DNA of 64,000 nt, taken from positions 1-64,000 of the forward strand of contig CAMBSK010000001.1 in NCBI GenBank assembly GCA_945870575.1. Direction: 5' to 3'. The notes under the pieces are model-generated. The model was given only the letters and a program-made list of their open reading frames with translations. It searched no databases and was not told the origin of the DNA. Every line of letters starts with the position of its first letter. Within the stretch, counting starts at the first letter, position 1. Source of the DNA: Bordetella parapertussis (GTDB lineage Bacteria > Pseudomonadota > Gammaproteobacteria > Burkholderiales > Burkholderiaceae_C). Below are positions 1 through 13,946 of the stretch, piece by piece. A program made the position numbers and the translations under genes.

Positions 1-1896
1 CAACCACCTTGCTTCAAGCGCAGGTAATTCCTGATCTATTTGTTTTAAAACTTTGCCTTTTTCCGCCAGCTCTGCGGCAGGTAGCTTATTCGCCATCAAT
101 GCATGCAAATCGTTACGCTGTGCTTCCAGCGTTTGTATTTTGGCTTCTATTTGCGCCAATTCTTTTTGCATGTTTTTAAGCGATGGCAGCACGGGCTTGG
201 GCGTGGACGCTTTCACCGGCGAAGCGGCAATCACCGACGCACCCGATGAAGCGATAGCTTTCAAACGCTTGGCTTCATCGAGTAAAAACTTTTGATAGTC
301 GTCCAGATCGCCTTCAAAAGGCTCAATACCGCCGCGCGACACCAACCAGAATTCATCACAGACTGCACGCAACAAAGCACGATCATGGCTGACCAGCATC
401 ACCGTGCCTTCGAATTCATTCAAAGCCACTGACAAAGCTTCGCGTGTCGCCAAATCCAAATGGTTAGTGGGCTCATCCAGCAGCAACAGATTAGGGCGCT
501 GCCACACCAACATGCACAAGACAAGCCGTGCTTTTTCACCACCGCTCATACTGCCTACACTTTGCTTGACCATGTCACCACTGAAATTGAATTGGCCTAG
601 AAAACTGCGTAAATCCTGTTCACGCGTTGCCTGACCTGACAACAAACTTTGCTGAGTCAAGCGCTTAGCCAACGCAATCATGTGGTCTAAAGGGTTGTCA
701 GCCGGTTGCAGCACATCGAGTTCCTGCTGAGCAAAATAACCTATGTTCAATCCCTTGCCTTCAGTGATTTCACCGGCCACGGCTCGCAGGCTGCGCGCCA
801 CTGTTTTCACTACGGTCGACTTACCTTGTCCGTTCGCACCCAATATGCCTATGCGCTGACCGGCCAACACCGAGCGACTGATGTTGTTCACAATCACTGT
901 CGGCGGTTCTTGTTCTCCGTCAGGCGAGGAATAGCCGAAGCTGACCGCTTGCATGGAGAGCATGGGGTTGGGCAAATGCGCAGGTGGTTTGAATTCGAAC
1001 TGGAAATCTGCTTCGCTGAGCAAGGGCGCAATTTTTTCCATGCGCTCCAGTGCTTTCACTCGGCTTTGCGCCTGCTTGGCTTTGCTGGCCTTGGCCTTAA
1101 AGCGAGCAATGAATTTTTGCAAATGAGCGATCTTGTCCTGTTGCTTGGAAAACGCGTTTTGTTGCAGGTTCATTTGCTCGGCACGCATGTCCTCGAACTT
1201 GCTGTAGTTGCCGCCATAGCGCATCAGCTTGGCTGTATCGATATGCAAGGTGACGTTGGTCACTGCATCCAGAAATTCTCTGTCGTGGCTGATGACCAGC
1301 AAAGTACCCTCAAAGCGCTTAAGCCAGCTTTCCAGCCATACCAGCGCGTCAAGGTCTAAGTGGTTGGTCGGTTCGTCCAGTAATAACAAATCAGAGGGGC
1401 TCATCAGCGCGCGCGCCAGTTGCAAGCGCATGCGCCAGCCGCCGGAAAAACTGTTGACGGGATTTTCTAACTCGGTTGTTTTAAAACCCAGGCCCAAAAT
1501 CAGTGACTGGGCGCGCGACGGCGCATCGTGTTCACCGGCATCCGACAAAGCCATATAAGCATGCGCCATGCGTTCACCGTCGTCGGAGACTTCTGCGGCT
1601 GTGACTTCTTCACGCGCAGTCAGTAAGGCTGTATCGCCGTCGATCACAAACTCTGTGGCGCTTTGCGATGTTTCGGGCATCTCCTGTGCGACCTGGCCCA
1701 TGCGCCATTGTGTAGGTATGTAAAACTCACCAGAGTCTTCTTGCAAACTGCGGTTGAGCAAAGCGAACAGACTGGACTTGCCGGCGCCGTTGCGTCCGAC
1801 CAAACCGACTTTTTCGCCTGGATTTAAAGTCACTGAGGCTTGATCCAGCAGCAGTTTGGTGCCACGTCGCAGCGAAATATTCTTTAAGGTAATCAT
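1..1896 (-). CDS. yheS: ABC-F family ATPase, YheS-like (3' end cut by window edge)
   Basis: Soluble ATPase with two nucleotide-binding domains and no membrane segments; ABC-F proteins act on the ribosome rather than as transporters. From the ATG at 1896 the minus strand encodes Walker A GRNGAGKS (residues 34-41), an SGGWRMRL signature and LLLLDEPTNHLD, then a Lys/Ala-rich coiled linker, a second Walker A (GANGQGKST), the SGGEKARL signature, a second DEPTNHLD, and a Glu/Lys-rich C-terminal coiled coil. The N-terminus (LNPGEKVGLVG) is YheS-like rather than Uup-like. 632 codons are visible and the frame is still open at base 1; YheS proteins are about 640 residues, so only a short tail is missing. 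The ATG overlaps the prmB stop by 4 bases, making this the last visible gene of the dap operon. The exact ABC-F subfamily is inferred. Confidence 0.9.
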   Translation of the reverse strand, partial: MITLKNISLRRGTKLLLDQASVTLNPGEKVGLVGRNGAGKSSLFALLNRSLQEDSGEFYIPTQWRMGQVAQEMPETSQSATEFVIDGDTALLTAREEVTAAEVSDDGERMAHAYMALSDAGEHDAPSRAQSLILGLGFKTTELENPVNSFSGGWRMRLQLARALMSPSDLLLLDEPTNHLDLDALVWLESWLKRFEGTLLVISHDREFLDAVTNVTLHIDTAKLMRYGGNYSKFEDMRAEQMNLQQNAFSKQQDKIAHLQKFIARFKAKASKAKQAQSRVKALERMEKIAPLLSEADFQFEFKPPAHLPNPMLSMQAVSFGYSSPDGEQEPPTVIVNNISRSVLAGQRIGILGANGQGKSTVVKTVARSLRAVAGEITEGKGLNIGYFAQQELDVLQPADNPLDHMIALAKRLTQQSLLSGQATREQDLRSFLGQFNFSGDMVKQSVGSMSGGEKARLVLCMLVWQRPNLLLLDEPTNHLDLATREALSVALNEFEGTVMLVSHDRALLRAVCDEFWLVSRGGIEPFEGDLDDYQKFLLDEAKRLKAIASSGASVIAASPVKASTPKPVLPSLKNMQKELAQIEAKIQTLEAQRNDLHALMANKLPAAELAEKGKVLKQIDQELPALEARWL

Positions 1897-2756
1897 GAAA
1901 GCAATGCCTGCCTGGTGATCAACATCACTTGTTCATCGCCAGCGCTGGTGGACAAATACATGACATCAAGTGCCGGGAACGCGCGGTTGAAATGTTCGAT
2001 TTCATGACCAATTTCTAAAAGCATCACGCCGTCATCTGTCATAAAAGCGGGGGCTTGTTCAAGCAAGCCACGAATAAAACCCATGCCGTCCGCACCGCCG
2101 TCAAGTGCGAGTGAGGGTTCAGCTAAAAATTCTTCGGGTAACACACCCATACTTTGCTCGTTCACATAAGGAGGATTGCAAACAATCAAGTCATATTTCC
2201 CTGTTGCTTGTTGCAGGCCATCCGATAACCGGGTTTCTATACGTTGTTGCAAATCATGCCTTTCAATGTTGATTTGAGCCACCGCCAAAGCGTCAGCAGA
2301 AATATCTAATGCGTCTGTATGCAGTTGCGGATAAGCCAGCGCCAGCAATACCGCCAGACTGCCGCCGCCGGTACACAGGTCGAGCGCGCGGACGCTGTCG
2401 GGATGCAACCAAGGGTCCATGCTGCCTTGTGCAATCACTTCAGCAATCAAACTGCGCGGAATCAAACAGCGTTCATCGACTTGAAAGGAAACGCCTTGCA
2501 GCCAGGCTTCGCCAGTCAAATAGGCCAGGGGCTGGCGTGTGTCAATTCGTTTGTGCAACAAATCCTGCACTGTTTGTATATCGCTGTCAGCCAAAGCAGT
2601 ATTCAGTGTGGACGTGTCAATGTCTAAAGGCAGTTTCAAGGCCCATAAAACCAACCAGGCGGCTTCGTCGTCTGCGCTCAGCGTGCCTTGACCGAAGGCC
2701 ACCCGGGCTTGCGTCAGTTCAGCGCTGCAAAAATCTATCAATTCAACAGGCGTCAT
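1893..2756 (-). CDS. prmB: 50S ribosomal protein L3 glutamine methyltransferase
   Basis: Cytoplasmic class I SAM methyltransferase that N5-methylates a glutamine, in this family on ribosomal protein L3. 287 residues from the ATG at 2756, which overlaps the dapE stop as ATGA; an in-frame upstream extension would run into dapE and is not needed. The SAM-binding loop LCTGGG lies at about 127-132 and the catalytic NPPY motif, which holds the glutamine side chain, at 194-197. The N-terminal helical domain ends in the typical [11 protein letters not shown] segment (about 74-84). PrmC is the main alternative, but the N-terminus and the lack of prfA nearby favour PrmB. It lies between dapE and the ABC-F gene in a run of overlapping genes, so it is probably co-translated with them. 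Confidence 0.9.
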   Translation of the reverse strand: MTPVELIDFCSAELTQARVAFGQGTLSADDEAAWLVLWALKLPLDIDTSTLNTALADSDIQTVQDLLHKRIDTRQPLAYLTGEAWLQGVSFQVDERCLIPRSLIAEVIAQGSMDPWLHPDSVRALDLCTGGGSLAVLLALAYPQLHTDALDISADALAVAQINIERHDLQQRIETRLSDGLQQATGKYDLIVCNPPYVNEQSMGVLPEEFLAEPSLALDGGADGMGFIRGLLEQAPAFMTDDGVMLLEIGHEIEHFNRAFPALDVMYLSTSAGDEQVMLITRQALLS

Positions 2757-3925
2757 GCACTTGCCGCGCTGTGTGAAAGAAGTTGTAGACGCTGCAAAAT
2801 ACCTAGGTAAATATTTTTCAGGCAATCAATGTCGCTCAGACGTACAAACTCATTGATCTGGTGAATGCTGTCGTTAGGCGGGCCGAATTCAATCACCTGC
2901 GGACAGATTTGTGCAATGAAGCGTGCGTCGCTGGTGCCACCGGTCGTGGAGAGTTCTGTTTTTACGCCGGTGATTTCCAAAATGGACTGTTGCACGACTT
3001 CCAGCAAATCGCCAGGCGTGGTGATGAAAGGCAAGCCGCCCAAGGTCCACTTCAGCGCATAGTCCAAATCGTGTTTTTTCAAAATACTTTCAAGCCTTTG
3101 CTTCAAACCATCGGCGGTAGATTCGGTGCTGAAGCGAAAATTGAAATCGACCACCACTTCGCCGGGAATCACGTTGTTGGCACCGGTACCGGCGTGTATG
3201 TTGCTCACTTGCCAGCCTGTGGGTTGGAAATAGGCATTGCCTTTGTCCCATTCCACAGCGGTCAAATCAACCAATGCAGGTGCCAACAAATGTATGGGGT
3301 TGCGCGCGAGTTGCGGATAAGCGATATGGCCTTGCAAACCCTTGACGCTAAGTTTGCCGCTCAAGGTGCCACGTCTGCCGTTTTTCACCATGTCGCCAAT
3401 CTGATGAACAGAGGTCGGCTCACCCACGATGCACCAATGCAAAGTTTCACCACGCGCTTTTAATGCTTCCACCACTTTGACGGTGCCGTCTAGTGCAGGC
3501 CCTTCTTCATCGCTGGTCAGCAAAAAGGCCAGAGAAAAATCTGCATCTATCTGTGATTGTGTGAACTCCTGCGCAGCCACCACCATGGCGGCCAGCGATG
3601 TTTTCATGTCGCTGGCACCTCGGCCGAACAACTTGCCGTCGCGGTGCGTCGGGGTGAACGGGTCGCTGTCCCATTTGTTTAAAGGGCCGGTCGGCACCAC
3701 ATCGGTGTGGCCGGCAAACACCAATGTTTTTGCATTCGGCTGATTGCTTCGCTTGATGGCCCACAAATTACTGACACGCGCATTCTCAGGACCATGATCC
3801 ATGCGTTCGCACGCAAAGCCTATCGCAGTCAAGCGAGAGGCAATCAGCGTCAGGCATTGCGCGTCCTCGGGGGTGACCGAGGGTTGTGCAATCAGTTGTT
3901 CGGCCAGGTCCAGTGTCAGCGACAT
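2753..3925 (-). CDS. dapE: Succinyl-diaminopimelate desuccinylase
   Basis: Zinc metallopeptidase (M20 fold) that hydrolyses N-succinyl-LL-diaminopimelate to LL-diaminopimelate and succinate in the lysine and cell-wall pathway. 390 residues, normal length. Metal-site motifs are intact: [10 protein letters not shown] with H73 and D75, GRGASDMK with the bridging D106, SDEEGPA with the catalytic Glu pair at 140-141, and a C-terminal histidine in NDSIHQINE. The start ATG at 3925 lies two bases after the dapD stop. Gene order dapC-dapD-dapE places three consecutive enzymes of the succinylase branch in reaction order. Confidence 0.96.
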   Translation of the reverse strand: MSLTLDLAEQLIAQPSVTPEDAQCLTLIASRLTAIGFACERMDHGPENARVSNLWAIKRSNQPNAKTLVFAGHTDVVPTGPLNKWDSDPFTPTHRDGKLFGRGASDMKTSLAAMVVAAQEFTQSQIDADFSLAFLLTSDEEGPALDGTVKVVEALKARGETLHWCIVGEPTSVHQIGDMVKNGRRGTLSGKLSVKGLQGHIAYPQLARNPIHLLAPALVDLTAVEWDKGNAYFQPTGWQVSNIHAGTGANNVIPGEVVVDFNFRFSTESTADGLKQRLESILKKHDLDYALKWTLGGLPFITTPGDLLEVVQQSILEITGVKTELSTTGGTSDARFIAQICPQVIEFGPPNDSIHQINEFVRLSDIDCLKNIYLGILQRLQLLSHSAASA

Positions 3926-3927
3926 CG

Positions 3928-4752
3928 TCAGTCGCGCAGCAAGTCGTTGAGGCTGGTTTTAGCGCGTGTTTGCGCGTCCACGCGTTTAACGATGACAGCG
4001 CAATACAAACTGTATTTGCCATCGGCGCTGGGCAGATTGCCCGACACCACGACCGAGCCTGCGGGCACGCGTCCGTAAGTGACTTCGCCGGTGGCACGGT
4101 CATAAATTTTGGTGCTTTGGCCGATGTACACGCCCATGGAGATCACCGAGTTTTCTTCGATGATCACGCCTTCCACAACTTCAGAACGCGCGCCGATGAA
4201 ACAGTTGTCTTCAATGATGGTGGGGTTGGCTTGCACGGGTTCCAACACACCGCCTATACCGACGCCGCCGGACAAGTGCACGTTCTTACCGATTTGCGCG
4301 CAAGAGCCCACAGTGGCCCAAGTGTCGACCATGGTGTTTTCATCCACATAAGCGCCGATATTCACGTAGCTTGGCATCAGAATCGCGCCCTTGGCGATAT
4401 AGCTGCCGCGACGCGCAACTGCTGGCGGCACCACACGCACGCCACTGGCTTTCATTTGCGCTTCGTCCATGTTGGAAAACTTGGTTTGTACTTTGTCGTA
4501 AAAACCGAGGTCACCGGCTTTGACTGCGCTGTTGTCTTTCAAACGGAATGACAGCAGAACCGCTTTCTTCAGCCACTGATGGGTTGTCCATTTGCCGACG
4601 GATTCACGTGTCGCCACTCTCAACCGACCGGCGTTGAGTTCGGCGATCACGTGTTCGACGGCATCGACCAGTTCTTTGGGCGCGGAAGAGGGGCTGTATT
4701 GGGTACGATTTTCCCAAGCAGTATCGATGATGGATTGCAGTTGTTGGCTCAT
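3928..4752 (-). CDS. dapD: Tetrahydrodipicolinate N-succinyltransferase
   Basis: Transfers succinyl from succinyl-CoA to tetrahydrodipicolinate, the first step of the succinylase branch to diaminopimelate. 274 residues, as in the family. The centre carries the left-handed beta-helix hexapeptide pattern ([21 protein letters not shown], then [21 protein letters not shown]) and the C-terminus the usual [10 protein letters not shown] segment. The ATG at 4752 overlaps the dapC TGA as ATGA, so translation is probably coupled to the preceding aminotransferase. Confidence 0.96.
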   Translation of the reverse strand: MSQQLQSIIDTAWENRTQYSPSSAPKELVDAVEHVIAELNAGRLRVATRESVGKWTTHQWLKKAVLLSFRLKDNSAVKAGDLGFYDKVQTKFSNMDEAQMKASGVRVVPPAVARRGSYIAKGAILMPSYVNIGAYVDENTMVDTWATVGSCAQIGKNVHLSGGVGIGGVLEPVQANPTIIEDNCFIGARSEVVEGVIIEENSVISMGVYIGQSTKIYDRATGEVTYGRVPAGSVVVSGNLPSADGKYSLYCAVIVKRVDAQTRAKTSLNDLLRD

Positions 4753-5951
4753 GGTGATGGTGGATAGTAGGTTTGAACAAATTGAACGATACGGCGCGCC
4801 GCTTCAAGGCACTCTTCGGGTTGTGCGACCAGGGCCATGCGAATACGGCCTTGACCGGGGTTGATGCCGTCGACCTCGCGGGCCAGATAACGACCGGGCA
4901 ACACAGTGACATTGTATTGAGCCAGCAATCCCTTTGCGAAAGCCTCGTCATCGCCGCCTGGAACACCGGCCCACAAATAAAAACCTGCATCCGGCAAAGC
5001 CACATCCAGAACCTGCGCAAGCAGGGGTGTGACCTGCTCGAATTTTTGTTTGTATAAGGCGCGGTTGGCCACCACGTGTGCTTCATCGTTCCATGCGGCA
5101 ATGCTGGCTTGTTGCACCATGCCGCCCATGGCGCTGCCGTGGTAGGTGCGGTAAAGCAAAAAAGGCGCGATCAATGATGCATCCCCGGCCACAAAGCCGC
5201 TGCGCAAGCCGGGCACGTTGCTGCGTTTGGACAAACTGGTGAAGCAAACCAGGCGTTTGAAATCATGCCGGCCGGATAAGGCCGCAGCCTGCAAGCTGCC
5301 CAGCGGCGGCGTGTCACCAAAGTAAATTTCGCTGTAACACTCGTCCGAGGCAATCACAAAGCCGTATTTGTCGCTGAGTGCAAAAAGTTTTTGCCATTCG
5401 GCCAGCGGCATCACCGCACCGGTGGGGTTGCCGGGTGAGCAGACAAACAACAGGCGCGTGTGATGCCACACGTCTTGCGGCACGCTGTCCCAGTCAATCG
5501 CAAAGTTTTTAGATGCCACGCTCGACGCATAGTGGATACGCGCTCGAGCCAGCAAGGCTGCGCCCTCGTAAATTTGGTAAAAAGGATTAGGCGAGACCAC
5601 CACGCTCTCAGGGCGGCCATCAAGCACCGTTTGGGCGAAGGCAAACAAAGCTTCGCGCGATCCGTTCACCGGCAACACCTGGGTGGCCGGGTCAATGCTG
5701 AGCGCATAACGTCTTTTCACCCAGTCAGCGCAGGCCTGGCGAAAGGCCGGTGAACCGGCAGTGGCAGGATAAGCCGCTAATTCGCCTGAATGGGCTTGTA
5801 AAGCCTGCAAAATCAGTGACGGAGTGGCGTGTCTGGGCTCGCCAATGCCCAGGCTGACGGGTGCCCAATCTGTACTAGGCTTCACGTCTGAAAACAAATG
5901 ACGTAATCGTTCGAACGGATAGGGGTGAAGAAGGGATAGAAGGGGGTTCAT
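4749..5951 (-). CDS. dapC: N-succinyldiaminopimelate aminotransferase
   Basis: PLP-dependent class I/II aminotransferase making N-succinyl-LL-diaminopimelate. From the ATG at 5951 it is 400 residues; the N-terminus ([17 protein letters not shown]) matches the usual DapC start, so longer in-frame versions, which would lie wholly inside the divergent Hpt gene, are rejected. Visible PLP features are CSPGNPTG (171-178), the SDECY aspartate/tyrosine segment (202-206) and the Schiff-base lysine K242 in SLSKRS. DapC-type identity, rather than another aminotransferase, rests on its position in front of dapD and dapE. There is no obvious Shine-Dalgarno sequence before the ATG. Its start codon shares CATG with the Hpt gene on the other strand, so its promoter must lie inside that gene. 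Confidence 0.9.
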   Translation of the reverse strand: MNPLLSLLHPYPFERLRHLFSDVKPSTDWAPVSLGIGEPRHATPSLILQALQAHSGELAAYPATAGSPAFRQACADWVKRRYALSIDPATQVLPVNGSREALFAFAQTVLDGRPESVVVSPNPFYQIYEGAALLARARIHYASSVASKNFAIDWDSVPQDVWHHTRLLFVCSPGNPTGAVMPLAEWQKLFALSDKYGFVIASDECYSEIYFGDTPPLGSLQAAALSGRHDFKRLVCFTSLSKRSNVPGLRSGFVAGDASLIAPFLLYRTYHGSAMGGMVQQASIAAWNDEAHVVANRALYKQKFEQVTPLLAQVLDVALPDAGFYLWAGVPGGDDEAFAKGLLAQYNVTVLPGRYLAREVDGINPGQGRIRMALVAQPEECLEAARRIVQFVQTYYPPSP

Positions 5952-6327
5952 GACTGATATTATCGGTGCCATGTACAGCCACCTTGATCCCGATCGGGCG
6001 AAAGATTTCGCCATGGACAACGAACAGATGTTGAATCTGGCGCAAACTTTCGTGTCCAGTCTCGAAAACGACCTGCAATCTGTGCAACAGGCGCTCGCCG
6101 CCGAGGACATGGCTGCATTGCATCGTTTGCTGCATACGCTCAAAGGTTATGTCACTTTTTTATGCAAGGACGCTCTGGGACAGCAGTTGATTGCGCTTGA
6201 AGCGGGCAGCCGGAACTCCGATTTCGCGCAACTCAAACCCCGGGTCGATGCCATGCTGCCCGTATTGAACGGCTTGTACAGTGAAGTCCTGCACTGGAAA
6301 ACCACGGTTTTGCAGCATCCGTCCTGA
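5950..6327 (+). CDS. Orphan histidine phosphotransfer (Hpt) domain protein
   Basis: Small cytoplasmic protein of 125 residues consisting of little more than an Hpt four-helix domain, a relay between sensor kinases and response regulators. The phospho-acceptor motif HTLKG is present with H62, followed by the second helix (ALGQQLIALEAGSR) typical of the family. The chosen ATG at 5950 is preceded by a strong purine-rich ribosome site (AAGGGGG, 5940-5947) that lies inside the first codons of dapC on the other strand; a second ATG at 5971 would also keep the whole domain. No kinase or receiver gene is adjacent, so its partners are unknown. smc follows 54 bases downstream on the same strand. Confidence 0.8.
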   Translation: MTDIIGAMYSHLDPDRAKDFAMDNEQMLNLAQTFVSSLENDLQSVQQALAAEDMAALHRLLHTLKGYVTFLCKDALGQQLIALEAGSRNSDFAQLKPRVDAMLPVLNGLYSEVLHWKTTVLQHPS

Positions 6328-6381
6328 TTACTCCGTATCTCATTAATCAATCGACTGTATTACCTTTAGAAAAGGCTGAAA

Positions 6382-9300
6382 GTGCGTCTTAATTCCATCA
6401 AGTTGTCAGGCTTTAAGTCGTTTGCAGATGCCACCAATTTTTTATTGCCGGGACAACTTGTCGGTGTGGTCGGCCCCAACGGCTGCGGTAAATCCAACAT
6501 CATCGATGCCGTGCGTTGGGTGCTGGGCGAAAGCCGGGCCAGCGAATTGCGCGGCGAGTCCATGCAGGACGTCATCTTCAACGGCACCAATACCCGCAAA
6601 CCGGCCAGCCGCGCCAGTGTCGAGCTGGTGTTTGACAACCAGACCCACCGCGCCGGCGGACAATGGAATCAGTTTGAGGAAATCGCTGTCAAACGGGTGC
6701 TGACACGCGACGGCACCAGCAGTTACTACATCAACAACCAACCGGTGCGTCGCCGCGACGTGCAAGACGTTTTTCTGGGTACCGGTTTGGGCCCGCGTGC
6801 CTACGCCATCATCGGCCAAGGCACCATCAGCCGCATTATCGAATCCAAGCCGGAAGAATTGCGCTTGTTTCTGGAGGAGGCAGCCGGTGTATCCAAATAC
6901 AAGGAACGCCGCCGCGAAACCGAAAACCGCTTGAGCGACACCCGCGAAAACTTGACGCGCGTGGAAGACATACTGCGTGAATTGAATGCCAATTTGGAGA
7001 AACTCGAACGCCAGGCCGAAGTGGCGCAACGCTTTAACCATTTGCAACAGCAAGCCAGACTCAAACAGCAGCAACAGTGGTTTTTAAAACGCGAACAAGC
7101 CCAAGCAGAGCAGACTAACCTCAAGCAGCAAGCCGATCTGGCCACCAACGCACTGGAAGCCAAAAACGCCGAACTCAGCCAGATACAAGCCGCAGTCGAA
7201 ACCATCAGACAAACGCATTACGAATCCGGCGAGCAGGTTAACCAGGCCCAGGGTCAGCTCTACCAGGCCAGTGCTGAAGTCGGTCGGCTTGAGGCTGAAA
7301 TTCGCTTTGTGGTCGAAGGCCGACAACGCGCGCAGGAACGTGTGCAACAGATTCAACAGCAAACCCTGAGCTGGACACAACAATCCGAGCAAGCACTTGA
7401 AGAAATCGCAAGCTTGGAAGACAAGGGCACGGTATTGCATTCGCGGGTGACTGAATTGCAAACCGATTTAGAAGATCGCCAGGAGCGTTTACCTGCTCTG
7501 GAGCAAGCCTGGGCAGACGCCAGAAAACAGGTTCAGCAGCAACAAGAATCAGTCAACCAGATACAGCAGCAAATGAAAGTGCTGGCGGCTGAACAACGCG
7601 GTTTGCAAGAGCAGTCGCGCCAGCTGGAGCAGCGACTCGAGCGTTTGCAAACTGACCGTAACGCGCTGGCGGCGCCCGATGAAGCTCAACTGGCACAACT
7701 GCAACAGCAGCTCATTCTTGCTCAGACTTTGTCAGAACAAACGCAGGCCCAACTCGACGAGCTCGAGTCCATGGTCGAGGAGATAGAAGCCAACCGCCGT
7801 CAAGCTCAGGAAGCCTCAAACCGCGAGTCCGCCAAGCTGGTCGAACTCCAGGCGCGTCAGCAAGCCTTAAAGGCTTTGCAGGAAAAACTGCGCAGCGACG
7901 AACGATTGACTCCCTGGCTGAGCAAGCACGGTTTGCAATCACTACAGCCTTTGTGGAGCAAAGTGCATGTCACGCCCGGTTGGGAGCAGGCGCTTGAATC
8001 CGCATTGCGCGAACGTCTTGCAGCGCTTGAAGTTTCCCGGCTAGATACTGTGAAAGCTTTCGGCGCTGATGCACCTGCAGCCAAATTGAGTTTTTATTCA
8101 CCGACGGTAGCCGCCGCGGCCCAAAGTACCGGTGGCTTGCCGCGTTTGTTCGATCAATTGAAATTGAACGATGCCGCATTGAACGGTTTGTTCGCCGACT
8201 GGCTGACCGGCTGCTTCACGGCCAACAGCCTGGATGAAGCGCTGGCCTGCCGGGCTCAATTACAAGCCGGTCAACAGGTGTTCACACCGCAAGGTCATGC
8301 GGTCGGTTTGCACAGCGTAAGTTTTTACGCGCAGGACAGCGAACAATCCGGTTTACTCGCGCGCGCACAGGAAATTGAAAACCTGGACAAACAAATCCGT
8401 GCCCAGTCGCTGATGGCGGAAGAAGCCCGCTTGCATTTGTCACGCGCCGAATCCGCGGCGGCCCAATCGGCGCAGCAACGCACCCAAAAACGTACCGAAG
8501 CCACTCAAACACAGTCTCAGGCCCACAGTTTGAATTTGGAGTTTTTGCGCGTCAAACAACTGGCCGAACAAGTCCGCACCCGCCAAGGCCAACTGGCCGG
8601 TGAAGCCGAAGAATTGAAAGCCCAGTTCGAGCAGTTACAGCAGCGCGCACAAGCGGACGAAGCCGGTTTCGAAACCTTGGACATGCAATTGGCGCAGTCG
8701 CAGGAGCGCCAAGTTATGTTGGAAGAAAAAGCTGAACTTGCAGAGCAGCAATCCAACCAGTCACGCGAAGCCTTGCGCCAAATCGAGCGCCAAAGTCAGG
8801 AAACCGATTTTGAGTTGCGCAGCCTGAATGCCAAGGCGGCTGAATTGCAACGCACCCGGGACACAGCGGCTCAGCAAATCCAGCAACTCTCGGCAGAACA
8901 CACGCGCCAGCAAGCTGAACTCGATACCTTGTCCGACACCGCAGCACAGGCCGGTTTGCAAGATGCATTGGCATTGAAAGTCGAGCGGGAAAACCTGCTT
9001 ACCGGCAAGCGCTCTGAGTACGACGGTTTGACACAGCAATTACGCACCAGCAATGAAGAACGCTTGAAAATAGAACGCGAACTCGATCCCATGCGCCAAC
9101 GCATTATTGACACACAGTTAAAGGAACAGGCTGCGCGTCTAGGCTTCGAGCAGTACGACCGTTTCTTGCAGGAAGCGCAAGCCGATGTGGCCGCCGTTGA
9201 GGCTTGCATTCAGGCGGATCAAGTGAAATTGCACGGACTTCAAACCGAAGTAGACCAGTTACAGCGCGAGATTCAATCGCTGGGCGCAGTCAATCTCGCG

Positions 9301-9897
9301 GCGCTTGATGAACTAGGTGTCGCTAGCGAGCGCAAACATTTCCTGGATGCGCAATCTGCCGACTTGAACGAAGCCATCAACACGCTGGAAGATGCGATTC
9401 GCAAAATCGATATTGAAACCCGAGCGCTGCTGGGTCAAACTTTTGAAACGGTCAACCACCATTTCGGCTTGATGTTCCCCGAGTTGTTCGGCGGCGGCAC
9501 CGCCAAACTGGTGATGACGGGCGATGAAATTCTGGACTCTGGCGTGCAAGTGATGGCGCAACCCCCGGGCAAGAAAAACCAAACCATTTATTTGTTGTCC
9601 GGTGGTGAAAAAGCCTTGACCGCCATCGCGCTGGTGTTTGCCATTTTCCAACTGAACCCGGCGCCGTTTTGTCTGCTTGACGAGGTCGACGCGCCGCTGG
9701 ATGATGCCAACACCGAGCGTTACAGAAAATTGGTGTCCAGCATGTCTAAAGAAACCCAGTTCCTTTTTATTTCGCACAACAAGATCGCCATGGAAATGGC
9801 CGAACAACTTATCGGAGTCACCATGCAGGAGCAAGGCGTGTCACGTATCGTGGCGGTTGACATGGAGGCCGCAGTCTCCATGGTTGAATCTTCATGA
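6382..9897 (+). CDS. smc: Chromosome segregation ATPase SMC
   Basis: Condensin-like protein that organises and segregates the chromosome. 1171 residues. Layout: N-terminal ATPase half with Walker A GPNGCGKSN (31-39), a long Gln/Glu-rich coiled coil (about 170-500), a hinge around 510-660, a second coiled coil to about 1000, then the C-terminal half with the LSGGEKAL signature and Walker B CLLDEVDAPLDDAN. The start is GTG at 6382; the translated start (MRLNSIKLSGFKSFAD) fits the family, and AAAAGG lies upstream at 6369-6374. The TGA at 9897 is 10 bases before zipA. smc-zipA-ligA is a conserved order in this bacterial group. Confidence 0.96.
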   Translation: MRLNSIKLSGFKSFADATNFLLPGQLVGVVGPNGCGKSNIIDAVRWVLGESRASELRGESMQDVIFNGTNTRKPASRASVELVFDNQTHRAGGQWNQFEEIAVKRVLTRDGTSSYYINNQPVRRRDVQDVFLGTGLGPRAYAIIGQGTISRIIESKPEELRLFLEEAAGVSKYKERRRETENRLSDTRENLTRVEDILRELNANLEKLERQAEVAQRFNHLQQQARLKQQQQWFLKREQAQAEQTNLKQQADLATNALEAKNAELSQIQAAVETIRQTHYESGEQVNQAQGQLYQASAEVGRLEAEIRFVVEGRQRAQERVQQIQQQTLSWTQQSEQALEEIASLEDKGTVLHSRVTELQTDLEDRQERLPALEQAWADARKQVQQQQESVNQIQQQMKVLAAEQRGLQEQSRQLEQRLERLQTDRNALAAPDEAQLAQLQQQLILAQTLSEQTQAQLDELESMVEEIEANRRQAQEASNRESAKLVELQARQQALKALQEKLRSDERLTPWLSKHGLQSLQPLWSKVHVTPGWEQALESALRERLAALEVSRLDTVKAFGADAPAAKLSFYSPTVAAAAQSTGGLPRLFDQLKLNDAALNGLFADWLTGCFTANSLDEALACRAQLQAGQQVFTPQGHAVGLHSVSFYAQDSEQSGLLARAQEIENLDKQIRAQSLMAEEARLHLSRAESAAAQSAQQRTQKRTEATQTQSQAHSLNLEFLRVKQLAEQVRTRQGQLAGEAEELKAQFEQLQQRAQADEAGFETLDMQLAQSQERQVMLEEKAELAEQQSNQSREALRQIERQSQETDFELRSLNAKAAELQRTRDTAAQQIQQLSAEHTRQQAELDTLSDTAAQAGLQDALALKVERENLLTGKRSEYDGLTQQLRTSNEERLKIERELDPMRQRIIDTQLKEQAARLGFEQYDRFLQEAQADVAAVEACIQADQVKLHGLQTEVDQLQREIQSLGAVNLAALDELGVASERKHFLDAQSADLNEAINTLEDAIRKIDIETRALLGQTFETVNHHFGLMFPELFGGGTAKLVMTGDEILDSGVQVMAQPPGKKNQTIYLLSGGEKALTAIALVFAIFQLNPAPFCLLDEVDAPLDDANTERYRKLVSSMSKETQFLFISHNKIAMEMAEQLIGVTMQEQGVSRIVAVDMEAAVSMVESS

Positions 9898-9907
9898 AGG
9901 CTTGCTC

Positions 9908-13940
<4,033 letters not shown>

Positions 13941-13946
13941 CCTGGT

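Noticed and set aside
4749..6143. Longer dapC starting at 6143
   Set aside because: The extra residues are antisense to the Hpt gene and do not match the family; the normal N-terminus begins at 5951.
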